Shown: one piece after another, positions 9,041 through 15,444 of the stretch
How the letters are laid out: each line of letters begins with the position of its first letter
How positions within the stretch are numbered: the first letter of the stretch is position 1
Source of the DNA: an uncultured Planctomycetia bacterium
Lineage (GTDB): Bacteria > Planctomycetota > UBA1135 > GCA-002686595
Reading direction: 5' to 3'
NCBI GenBank assembly: GCA_938003765.1
Contig: CALKYE010000276.1
Span: forward strand, 1 to 15,444
Length of the DNA: 15,444 bases
Made by a program: the position numbers and the translations under genes
The notes under the pieces: model-generated
Databases searched by the model: none
The model's input: the letters and a program-made list of their open reading frames with translations, nothing else
What the model was told of the DNA's origin: nothing

Positions 9041-10950
9041 AGCCCCTGCTGCGCGGCATCGATCCCTTTGCGCGCCTTCTCCGCGACCCGGCCAGGGTCG
9101 GTGGCGAGGGCGCGCTCGAATTGACGCAGGGCCTCGCCGAACCGGCCTTGGTGGAAGGCGATCTCGCCGCGGAGCAGCGACACTTCGCCGTGCTCGGGCT
9201 CGAGGTGCTCGGCGAGTTGCGCGGTCCGCTCGCACTCCTCGAACTTCCGCTGTTGGAACTCGAGCCAGGCCAGCCGCACGAGCACCTCGGAGGTCGGGTT
9301 GAGCTCGACCACCTTGCGCAGCGCGGCCTCCGCCTCGGGCAGCGCGCCGCGCCGCTGCTGGATGACGTACTCGGTCTCCCAGGCGAACGGATCGGCGGGG
9401 TTGAGCGCGATCACGCGCCTGGTCTCGGCCAAGCCGCGGTCGTGGTCCCCCTGCTCCGAGTAGACGTTCGCGTTGTTCAAGATCGCCCAGGTCACGATGG
9501 CGTCCTTGGGATCGATCGTGCCGGCCTTCGGGGTCGCGGCGTTCGAGCGCGAGTAGCCCAGCGCTGCGAGTCCGCTCGCGATCTCCGGCTCGAGCTGCGC
9601 TTCCAGCGGCGCGGGCGCGTTGCGGAGCCGCTGGCTCAAGCGCGTGAACAGCGCCGCCGAACGCCCGTCGTTCTTGCCGACGAGGTTGTTGGACTCCGCA
9701 GCGTCGTGTGCGACGTCGTAGTACTCGGGCTTCGGCGCCTGGATCACCTTGTCCCCCAGGCGCGAGAGCGAGTGGAGCGGCGCCCAGCCGTGGTTGTACA
9801 GCGTGACCAGGCTCTCGCCGTACAGAGCGCGCTCGGGATCCGGAGCGCCGTGGAACAGCGACTGGCCGTCGAAGGTCCGCGGCGCGGCGATGCCCAACAG
9901 GTCGAGCACCGTCGGCATCACGTCGACCAGCCCCGCGATGCGATCGTCGACGACCTCGGCGCGCGGGAAGAGCGCTGGGCACGAGAACACGAGCGGCACC
10001 CGCATGGTCGAGTCGTAGATCAGACGACTGTGCGTGTACTCGCCATGCTCGCCCAGGCCTTCGCCGTGATCGGAGGTGAACACGATCAGCGTCTTGCGAC
10101 GGCGCTCCTCGCCCAGTCCTTCGAGCAGGCGGCCGAGTTCAGCGTCGGCATAGGCGACCTCCGAGAGGTAGCGCCCGCGCAGCGTCGCCGCGTCGAACGG
10201 CGCGTTGGGGTCGGTGTTGAGCCCGGGGATCAGGTGCTCGGCCGGCGCCTGATAGGGAACGTGCGCGTCGAAGTAGTGCGTCCAGAGGAAGAACGGCGCC
10301 TCGGGGCGCTCGGCATCGTGACGCGCGAGCCAGGCCAGCGCGCGGTCGGTCACCTGCGTCGCGTTGCGTTCGCGGAAGTGCCCGGCGGCAGGCGCGGCGC
10401 CGTCGACGTGCACGTCGTCGTCGTAGCTGGCGAAGCCCTGGTGAACTCCGTAGCGCGCGTCGAGCACGAACGCGGCGACGACGGCGCCCGTGTCGTACCC
10501 GTGCTGGCCGAGCACCTCGGCCAAGGTGGCGTGCTCGTCGCCCAGTCGGAACGTGCCGTTGTTCCGCACCCCGTGCGCCAGCGGCGCCAAGCCCGTGAAG
10601 AGCGTCGAATGCGACGGCAGCGTGATCGGCGTCGGCGCGAGCGCGCGGTGGAAGCGCACTCCATCCGCCGCGAGCGCATCGACGGTCTTGGTCTGGACGC
10701 GCTTCTCGCCGTAGCAGCTCAGCGCATCGGCGCGCACGGTGTCGAAGGTCACGACCAGCACGTTCATTCCGTGGGCCGCACCAGCGCGCGAAGGCGGCGC
10801 TCCGGCGTCGTCAGACCCCTGACGCGCCGTCTCCCGACCTCCATCGCAGGCGGAGAGACACAGTGCGAGGCTTACGGAAAGAGCGATCGCCCGCGGGAGG
10901 CGCCCGGGGACACGGAGCGACTCCAGCCGCGGGAGCGGTTGGTCGGACAT
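9025..10950 (-). CDS. Sulfatase-like hydrolase lipoprotein with Thr nucleophile and C-terminal TPRs
   Basis: This 641-residue protein has a lipoprotein signal with lipobox LSAC (C35), so it is probably membrane-anchored outside the cytoplasm. Residues about 62-440 form an alkaline-phosphatase-superfamily domain. Metal ligand D70 is in VTFDTVRAD, and D294-H295 are in FTSDHGEGLGEHGE. Where true sulfatases have Cys/Ser-x-Pro-x-Arg, this protein has T110-L-P-S-H114. The residue converted to formylglycine is therefore replaced by threonine and the motif arginine by histidine. Threonine is the nucleophile in related phosphatases and phosphotransferases, so phosphate-ester chemistry is at least as likely as sulfatase activity. 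Residues about 488-621 hold four TPR-like units, probably for protein contacts. The gene starts 13 bases after the alpha/beta-hydrolase stop. Substrate unknown. Confidence 0.88.
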   Translation of the reverse strand: MSDQPLPRLESLRVPGRLPRAIALSVSLALCLSACDGGRETARQGSDDAGAPPSRAGAAHGMNVLVVTFDTVRADALSCYGEKRVQTKTVDALAADGVRFHRALAPTPITLPSHSTLFTGLAPLAHGVRNNGTFRLGDEHATLAEVLGQHGYDTGAVVAAFVLDARYGVHQGFASYDDDVHVDGAAPAAGHFRERNATQVTDRALAWLARHDAERPEAPFFLWTHYFDAHVPYQAPAEHLIPGLNTDPNAPFDAATLRGRYLSEVAYADAELGRLLEGLGEERRRKTLIVFTSDHGEGLGEHGEYTHSRLIYDSTMRVPLVFSCPALFPRAEVVDDRIAGLVDVMPTVLDLLGIAAPRTFDGQSLFHGAPDPERALYGESLVTLYNHGWAPLHSLSRLGDKVIQAPKPEYYDVAHDAAESNNLVGKNDGRSAALFTRLSQRLRNAPAPLEAQLEPEIASGLAALGYSRSNAATPKAGTIDPKDAIVTWAILNNANVYSEQGDHDRGLAETRRVIALNPADPFAWETEYVIQQRRGALPEAEAALRKVVELNPTSEVLVRLAWLEFQQRKFEECERTAQLAEHLEPEHGEVSLLRGEIAFHQGRFGEALRQFERALATDPGRVAEKARKGIDAAQQGLRGQK

Positions 10951-10956
10951 CGGCGG

Positions 10957-10962
10957 GTTATC
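10957..10962 (-). promoter_or_regulatory. -10-like hexamer GATAAC before the sulfatase-like gene
   Basis: On the minus strand GATAAC (4 of 6 to TATAAT) lies in the 13-base gap after the hydrolase stop and ends six bases before the ATG at 10950. There is no Shine-Dalgarno. It may allow the second gene to be transcribed separately as a leaderless message, or may be chance. Confidence 0.25.
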
Positions 10963-10963
10963 G

Positions 10964-12469
10964 TCAGCGGGATCGTTGCGGACCCAAGGACTGGGGGCCG
11001 CCTTCTACCCCCGCGAGCGAAGTCAGCCACGCGAAAACGTCAGGCAGCGCGTCTGGGACGACGAGAAGGTGCTCCGTGTTCGCGTATTCCCGCCAGAGCA
11101 CGCGCTTCGCCCCGCTTCCGAGCAGCGAATCACGCAAACTTTTCGCGCCAGCCAACCCGAAGTCGCGCTCGCCGGCGCCGATGAAGATCGGAAGGCCCGC
11201 GAGTTTCGCCGCGTCCTTCACCGCCTGGCCGCCGCCGAGTGCGACGAAGGCCGCGTAGCGCGTGGGATCGGCGAGCACGACGCTCGTTCCAGCCGCGGCG
11301 CCCATCGAGTGCCCGACCACGAACACCCGCTCGGGGTCGAACGCGAAGCGAGTCGCGAGTTCGTCGACGAGCGCGGCGACCGGTGCGCTGCCGAAGCCCA
11401 CCCGCGGCGCGACCAGCATCCATTTGCGTGTTTCACATTGGCGCACGATCTCGCCGTCGCCGTAGCCGTCGAAGAACATGTTCTCGCTGCCGCCCGCGCC
11501 GTGCAGCGCGACGACGAGCGGCGGTTTCGGCGCGTCGGCGGGGAGCGCCGGGACGAAGATGCGCGCGCGCGTCGAGCGCTTCTCGCTGGTCGGCACGGCG
11601 AGCCAGAACTGTCCGGTCCTGGCTGAGCCGTACCAGCGCTCGCCCTTCGCGGCCGCGGCGACGACCTGCTCGGCTTCGGCGAGCAAACGAGCGCCGGGAT
11701 AGTCGGTCTCTTCCGTCGAGCCCGCCGCGAGCGACTTCAGTAGCGCCAGCAACGCTTTGCCAGTCTCGCGCTCGAGTCGCGGCGCAGTGTCGGGGAGCTT
11801 GTCGAGCGCTGCCTCGAGCGCTGCGAGCCGTTCGTCGCGCTTCTCGACGATCGAGAGGGTCAGCTTGTGCGTCGAGGATCCGAAGCCCTGGTCCGTCGCC
11901 ACGACGGTGAGCTGAACATCACCGGGCGTTCGTCCCGCGAGCGCCATGCGCACCTCAGTGCGCTCACCGAAGTCCACGCCTGGAAACGTCAGCGGCTCAC
12001 GCTCTGGATCGAGCCGCGCCGCGAGCGTCATCGCGCTTCCGCTGGATCCGCTTTCGACGCACGGCGAGTACCAGAGCGTCGCTGTCAGCGCGAACGACTC
12101 GGCCGTCAGATCCAACAGTCGGCGCTCCGGCTGGAACACCCACGCGTTGGCTGCGTTGCAACTGAATCCATCGCTGCCCGCCAGGACCTCGTGCGCCGCC
12201 TGGTCGAGCGCCTCTGCAGCACTGTTCAAGCGCAGCCCGAAGAAGTGCTGCACCGCGGCCTCGATCTGCGGGAGCGCGAACTTGCGCCGCTCGACGTCCG
12301 TGTTCGCCGCCCACGCGCGCTCGAGTCGCCGCACGCGCCAACCCAGCTCGTAGCGCGCGTTCAGCGGCGGAGTCGCGGCGGGCTTGCGCCGCTCGGCCTT
12401 GTCCTGGGAGTCCTGCGCGCTCGTGAACAACGCCAGGGTTGCGATGGCAGGAGCTAGCAGCAGTCTCAT
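10964..12469 (-). CDS. Secreted alpha/beta-hydrolase (esterase-like) with unassigned N-terminal half
   Basis: This 501-residue protein has a short signal peptide (MRLLLAPAIATLALFTSAQ). The C-terminal half, from about residue 300, is an alpha/beta-hydrolase. It begins ARIFVPALP and LVVALHGAGGSENMFF (oxyanion loop). The nucleophile elbow is GHSMG with S388, and the likely acid is D436 in GERDFG. The likely catalytic histidine is H467 in EHLLVV. This layout is common in secreted PHB-depolymerase/esterase-type hydrolases, acting on ester bonds outside the cytoplasm. The first about 280 residues, including a predicted helical region near 40-95 and a beta-rich stretch near 115-210, match no family I recognise. 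TACGAT six bases upstream supports the ATG at 12469. The gene probably shares a transcript with the sulfatase-like gene 13 bases downstream. Substrate unknown. Confidence 0.87.
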   Translation of the reverse strand: MRLLLAPAIATLALFTSAQDSQDKAERRKPAATPPLNARYELGWRVRRLERAWAANTDVERRKFALPQIEAAVQHFFGLRLNSAAEALDQAAHEVLAGSDGFSCNAANAWVFQPERRLLDLTAESFALTATLWYSPCVESGSSGSAMTLAARLDPEREPLTFPGVDFGERTEVRMALAGRTPGDVQLTVVATDQGFGSSTHKLTLSIVEKRDERLAALEAALDKLPDTAPRLERETGKALLALLKSLAAGSTEETDYPGARLLAEAEQVVAAAAKGERWYGSARTGQFWLAVPTSEKRSTRARIFVPALPADAPKPPLVVALHGAGGSENMFFDGYGDGEIVRQCETRKWMLVAPRVGFGSAPVAALVDELATRFAFDPERVFVVGHSMGAAAGTSVVLADPTRYAAFVALGGGQAVKDAAKLAGLPIFIGAGERDFGLAGAKSLRDSLLGSGAKRVLWREYANTEHLLVVPDALPDVFAWLTSLAGVEGGPQSLGPQRSR

Positions 12470-12475
12470 GCGTCG

Positions 12476-12481
12476 ATCGTA
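12476..12481 (-). promoter_or_regulatory. -10-like hexamer TACGAT upstream of the hydrolase
   Basis: On the minus strand TACGAT is followed by exactly six bases and the ATG at 12469. There is no Shine-Dalgarno. The divergent tag gene has its own -10-like hexamer 19 bases away, so the two promoters would overlap within a 43-base gap (12470-12512). Confidence 0.4.
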
Positions 12482-12500
12482 GCTGCGGCCGGCGAACTGC

Positions 12501-12506
12501 TACAAA
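12501..12506 (+). promoter_or_regulatory. Extended -10-like TGC-TACAAA upstream of tag
   Basis: TACAAA (4 of 6 to TATAAT) has an extended TG at 12498-12499 and ends six bases before the tag ATG. No -35 box is clear at 12478-12483, where the divergent hydrolase -10 hexamer lies instead. There is no Shine-Dalgarno, which fits a leaderless message. Confidence 0.35.
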
Positions 12507-12512
12507 GCGCCG

Positions 12513-13142
12513 ATGACGGACAACGGACTGCGGCGCGGCGACGACGGGCTCACTCGCTGCTGGTGGTGCGACGGCGCCGACGACTACCGCGCCTACCACG
12601 ATCGCGAGTGGGGCTTCCCGGTCACGGACGACCAGCGCCTGTTCGAGAAGATCTGCCTCGAAGGTTTCCAGTCGGGTCTGAGCTGGCTCACGATCCTGCG
12701 CAAGCGCGACAACTTCCGCCGCGCGTTCCGCGAGTTCGACTTCGAGAGCCTCGCCAAGCGTCCGCCGAGCGTCGACAAGCTGCTGCTCGACGCCGGCATC
12801 GTGCGCCACCGCGGCAAGATCGAATCGACGCTGAACAACGCGCGCCAGGCGCGCGAGCTGGCGCGCGAGTTCGGCTCGCTGGCAGCGTACTTCTGGCGCT
12901 TCGAGCCGCCGCCCGACGAACGGCCGAGCGAGCTCACCTGGGCCGTGCTCTCCAAACTGCCCAAGACGCCCGCGTCGATCGCGCTGTCCAAGGACCTCAA
13001 GAAGCGCGGTTGGAGCTTCGTGGGCCCGACCACGATGTACGCGTTCATGCAGGCCATGGGCCTGGTCAACGACCACCTCGAGGGCTGCTCGGTGCGCGCC
13101 AAGGCGCTGGCGGCGCGGAGCAAGGTCAAGTCGCCCCGCTGA
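12513..13142 (+). CDS. tag: DNA-3-methyladenine glycosylase I
   Basis: This 209-residue cytosolic enzyme excises 3-methyladenine from alkylated DNA, starting base-excision repair. It belongs to the helix-hairpin-helix glycosylase group with a zinc snap. All four zinc ligands are present in family order: C16 in TRCWW, H29 in AYHDREWG, H188 and C192 in NDHLEGC. The catalytic acidic residue corresponds to E50 in ICLEGFQSGLSW. The GPTTMYAFMQAMGLVNDH block is diagnostic. Length is slightly above the E. coli protein (187) because of about 12 extra N-terminal residues. The ATG at 12513 is supported by the -10-like hexamer just upstream. The gene is monocistronic, divergent from the hydrolase; no ada or alkylation regulon gene is adjacent. 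Confidence 0.96.
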   Translation: MTDNGLRRGDDGLTRCWWCDGADDYRAYHDREWGFPVTDDQRLFEKICLEGFQSGLSWLTILRKRDNFRRAFREFDFESLAKRPPSVDKLLLDAGIVRHRGKIESTLNNARQARELAREFGSLAAYFWRFEPPPDERPSELTWAVLSKLPKTPASIALSKDLKKRGWSFVGPTTMYAFMQAMGLVNDHLEGCSVRAKALAARSKVKSPR

Positions 13143-13252
13143 ATTCGTGTTGACGCCCGTCACCGCGAAGAAACGTCGGGTGTCGCGCTTGAGATAGGCG
13201 TGCGCGGATGTCGATGCCGCGTGAGTTCGAAGGGAACTCACGGGATCGATCC
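13143..13252 (+). other. Leader region of the metalloprotease gene
   Basis: These 110 bases contain TTGACG at 13150-13155 without a well-spaced -10 box. TGA-GATAGG at 13190-13198 is a weak extended -10. Two in-frame ATGs lie at 13208 and 13214. A perfect hairpin at 13220-13242 is described separately. The true transcription and translation starts cannot be fixed from sequence alone. Confidence 0.4.
13220..13242 (+). promoter_or_regulatory. Perfect 9-base inverted repeat with GAAGG loop before the protease start
   Basis: CGTGAGTTC at 13220-13228 and GAACTCACG at 13234-13242 are exact reverse complements around the loop GAAGG (13229-13233). In RNA this is a stable hairpin whose loop and 3' flank contain the only purine-rich, Shine-Dalgarno-like bases near the start (GAAGGGA). 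It lies 10 bases upstream of ATG 13253 and inside the ORF if translation starts at 13208. It could equally be a DNA operator. Confidence 0.5.
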
Positions 13253-15361
13253 ATGCACAGCGCCGTCGGGAAGTGGCCGCACGCGGCCGTTCGTAGCTCG
13301 TTGGTTCTCTCCGCGCTGGCCCTGGCGGCGTGCAGCGGCGGTGGGTCGGACGACGCACCGCCCGAGTCGGGCCTCACCAGCATCGCTTTCAACGCCAGCT
13401 CGGCCACCAGCTCGGAAGTCGGCGGCGCCGTGAGCGTCGTGATCCGACTCACGACGAACGACGCCTCGCTCGCCAGCGACGTGAGCGTCGACGTGAGCGA
13501 TGCGCTCAGCGGCAGCGCGGGCTCGGGCGTCGACTACATCGCCTTTGCGCCGCAGACCGTGACGTTCAGCGCCGGCGCCGTGAGCGGCGCGACGCAGAGC
13601 GTTCTGATCACGCCGATCGACGACTTGGACGTGGAGTCGAGCGAGACCGTCGTGTTGACGCTCAGCGCGGCGACGGGCGGCGCGCAGCTCGGCCTGGCGA
13701 GCACGTACACGCTCACGTTGAGCGACGACGACGGCGGCGGCGCGGGCGCGTTCGTCGCGAGCGAAGGCTTCACCGGCGTCGAGAACGCCGTCGCGCACAA
13801 CTCGACGCTCGACTTGGGGCCGCTGCCCGTGGGCCTGGGGCCGAACGCAGGCACCAAGCTGCGCGTGCTCAACGCTGGCGGACAGCCGATCGAGCTCGAC
13901 GCTCCGCGCTTGACGGGCTCGAACGCCAACGACTTCGTGATCGAGATCGACTCGGCGCCGCTGTCGGGCTACGCGTACCTCGCGCTCGGCGCGGAGGATC
14001 GCGCCAGCCCGCTGATCGCGCGCACCCACAGCGAAGGTCCGGGTGTCGGACTCGAGCTCGATGCGGCGCGCCTGGCGGCGTTGCCGACGAGCGGCGTGAC
14101 GATCGTGCACGGCTTCCCGGCGCCTGGGCTGGGCGAGGTGACGCTCGCGCTGCGTCGTCGCCCGCTGCCGATCGCCGCCGACGCCGTGCTCTCGATCGAC
14201 GGTGTGATCCAACCGGGCGGCCCCGCGGCGCTCGTCGAAGGGCTCACGATCTGGACGGGCACGCTGCTCGAGCTCGAAGGCTCGCGCGTGTTCCTCGCGC
14301 TCGCGCCGGACCATGCGCAGGGCTTCATCGAGCTCCCGCTCTCCGGCGACCGCTACCTGCACATCGTGAGCGAAGCGCCGGCCACGGCCGACAGCCCGGC
14401 GCGCGTGCGCATCGTGCGCGAGCAGGAACTCGCCGCGCTCGGCGTCGCGCCTCCGCAGTTGTGCGGCGGAGCGCTCGAGGTTCCGGGCGAAGTGTTGCGA
14501 CTCGACGTCGCCGACATGCCGCCGCCGACCGCGAACCTGACCGCCCCGCAGTGCCGCCTGGCGATCGAGACCGACGATCAGTTGTTCGCGAAGTTCGCGG
14601 ACGCGCCCGCGCTCACGAGCTACGTCACGCAGCTCATCGCCGCGGTCAGCGACCAGTACTTCCTCGACGTCCAAGCCACGCTGACGATCGCGTACCTGGG
14701 AGTTCACACCGACGGCAGCGACCCGTGGACCGAGCAGGACTCGGGCGGATCGGCGAGCGACGTGCTCGACGAATTCCGCGGGGCCTGGTCCGGCGGCAAC
14801 TGGCCCGTCTCAGCCGACCTCGCGCACTTCATCTCGGGCGCGAACCTCGGCGGCGGCGTCGCCTACGTGAACGTGCTGTGCAACCAGAACTTCGGGTTCG
14901 GCGTCAGCGGCAACATCAGCGGCAACATCAACTGGGGCTCGTGGACCGGAGCGCCCGCGCACTTCACCTGGGACTTCGTGGTGGTGGCGCACGAGCTCGG
15001 CCACAACTTCGGCTCCGGGCACACGCACTCGTACTGCCCGCCGCTCGACCAGTGCTACACCAACTGCAACGGGTCGACGTCCTGCACGCAGGGCACGATC
15101 ATGAGCTACTGCCACACCTGCGGCGGGATGAACGCGATCGACCTGCACTTCCACCCGGTGACGGCCAACATCATGCGCGGGGCGATCAACTCGAGCTGCC
15201 TGGGCGAGGCCTCGCTCGCCGGCGGCGACTGGGTGCAATACAACCTGCGCTTCAACCCGCTCACCGCGATCGGCATGCGCAACGCGACGCTCGAGTTCGC
15301 CCACGACGCCGCCAACCAGCCGCAGCCCTTCCGGGTGCTGCTGGTCGGCGAAGCGGAGTGA
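13253..15361 (+). CDS. Calx-beta zinc metalloprotease lipoprotein (M12/reprolysin-like)
   Basis: From ATG 13253 this is a 702-residue lipoprotein: basic n-region (K7, R14), hydrophobic SLVLSALALAA, then lipobox cysteine C27. Residues about 39-160 form a Calx-beta domain, with the typical DYIAFAPQTVTFSAGA and DDLDVESSETVVLTL segments. Residues about 160-430 are unassigned. The C-terminal third is a metzincin protease. It begins near CRLAIETDDQLFAKF, and the zinc motif HELGHNFGSGH at 580-590 supplies three histidines and the catalytic glutamate. A cysteine-rich segment follows, then the Met-turn IMSY with M617. Known relatives are secreted endopeptidases of the M12/reprolysin type; the target is unknown. 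Starting at 13208 would add 15 residues and give an unusually long n-region, so 13253 is preferred. The stop is 10 bases before a CTAG and a possible IS end. Confidence 0.88.
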   Translation: MHSAVGKWPHAAVRSSLVLSALALAACSGGGSDDAPPESGLTSIAFNASSATSSEVGGAVSVVIRLTTNDASLASDVSVDVSDALSGSAGSGVDYIAFAPQTVTFSAGAVSGATQSVLITPIDDLDVESSETVVLTLSAATGGAQLGLASTYTLTLSDDDGGGAGAFVASEGFTGVENAVAHNSTLDLGPLPVGLGPNAGTKLRVLNAGGQPIELDAPRLTGSNANDFVIEIDSAPLSGYAYLALGAEDRASPLIARTHSEGPGVGLELDAARLAALPTSGVTIVHGFPAPGLGEVTLALRRRPLPIAADAVLSIDGVIQPGGPAALVEGLTIWTGTLLELEGSRVFLALAPDHAQGFIELPLSGDRYLHIVSEAPATADSPARVRIVREQELAALGVAPPQLCGGALEVPGEVLRLDVADMPPPTANLTAPQCRLAIETDDQLFAKFADAPALTSYVTQLIAAVSDQYFLDVQATLTIAYLGVHTDGSDPWTEQDSGGSASDVLDEFRGAWSGGNWPVSADLAHFISGANLGGGVAYVNVLCNQNFGFGVSGNISGNINWGSWTGAPAHFTWDFVVVAHELGHNFGSGHTHSYCPPLDQCYTNCNGSTSCTQGTIMSYCHTCGGMNAIDLHFHPVTANIMRGAINSSCLGEASLAGGDWVQYNLRFNPLTAIGMRNATLEFAHDAANQPQPFRVLLVGEAE

Positions 15362-15371
15362 GCGCGGAGCG

Positions 15372-15444
15372 CTAGGAGTCCGTTGAAGAAGTGCTTCGAG
15401 CGCGATTCCGACCCAGGTGCGTCGCAGCAAGGAGGAGAACCACA
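15372..15444 (+). mobile_element. Possible left end of an insertion sequence, cut by the window edge
   Basis: After the protease stop, CTAG at 15372-15375 is followed by GAGTCCGTTGAAGAAGTGC. From memory, this closely resembles the terminal inverted repeat (GAGTCCGTTGAAAAAGT type) of IS1182-like and related elements, some of which target palindromic tetranucleotides such as CTAG. About 55 bases later comes a strong Shine-Dalgarno and an apparent start codon, as expected of a transposase gene close to an IS end. The coding region and right end are outside the window, so the family is not proven. Confidence 0.4.
15429..15437 (+). promoter_or_regulatory. Strong Shine-Dalgarno AAGGAGGAG for a gene starting at the window edge
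   Basis: AAGGAGGAG is the strongest ribosome-binding site in the window. It is followed by AACCAC and then an A at 15444, which would be the first base of an ATG at ideal spacing (8 bases from GGAGG). The downstream gene is not visible. Confidence 0.6.

Noticed and set aside
9025..10950. Arylsulfatase assignment
   Set aside because: The formylglycine-bearing Cys/Ser and the motif Arg are replaced by Thr and His, so only a sulfatase-like fold can be claimed.
9121..11184. 687-codon plus-strand ORF antisense to the sulfatase-like gene
   Set aside because: It has no recognisable domain and compositionally biased residues; the opposite strand carries the lipobox, metal-binding motifs and TPRs.
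13150..13155. TTGACG as a -35 box for the protease
   Set aside because: No acceptable -10 hexamer occurs 16-18 bases downstream; the nearest candidate (GATAGG) is 37 bases away.
13238..15375. Long alternative-frame and antisense ORFs over the metalloprotease (489 and 681 codons)
   Set aside because: Both are Arg-rich shadows of the protease, which alone shows the Calx-beta, zinc-site and Met-turn motifs.

Overview
The window is a GC-rich bacterial chromosome segment with nine genes wholly or almost wholly visible, plus one partial gene and one gene remnant. The gene mix suggests Planctomycetota: a Tat-exported NAD-dependent epimerase-like protein, a sulfatase-like lipoprotein fused to TPRs, a giant secreted FG-GAP repeat protein, a Calx-beta metalloprotease lipoprotein and many predicted exported proteins. 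This placement rests on gene content and was not tested by a database search.

Layout from left to right. Positions 1-1151 (-) hold a class I SAM methyltransferase that runs off the left edge. It is divergent from an HD-domain nucleotidase (1369-1953, +), which converges on a 1366-residue FG-GAP protein (6058-1958, -). A minimal nucleotidyltransferase (6184-6492, +) follows. Overlapping its end is a 27-codon ORF that looks like the stump of its usual substrate-binding/HEPN-type partner. Phosphopentomutase deoB (7744-6569, -) is divergent from the Tat-type epimerase (7882-9009, +). That gene converges on a tandem minus-strand pair: an alpha/beta-hydrolase esterase (12469-10964) and the sulfatase-like TPR lipoprotein (10950-9025). 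DNA-3-methyladenine glycosylase tag (12513-13142, +) is divergent from the hydrolase. A zinc metalloprotease lipoprotein (13253-15361, +) closes the readable genes. The last about 73 bases look like the end of an insertion sequence, with a strong Shine-Dalgarno and a start codon apparently beginning at the final base.

There is no single pathway. DeoB and the HD nucleotidase both fit deoxynucleotide salvage, and Tag is base-excision repair. The remaining large genes are envelope or extracellular proteins: the FG-GAP propeller, the protease, the esterase and the phospho/sulfo-hydrolase-like lipoprotein.

The most notable cross-gene signal is regulatory. The host genes lack Shine-Dalgarno sequences, and several carry a TANNNT-type -10 hexamer ending 6-7 bases before the chosen ATG. 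TACGAT occurs twice and TACGCT once. This is the arrangement expected of leaderless mRNAs. The putative mobile element at the right edge has a textbook Shine-Dalgarno instead. I found no tRNA, rRNA, CRISPR or complete mobile element, and no gene-free stretch longer than 300 bases.
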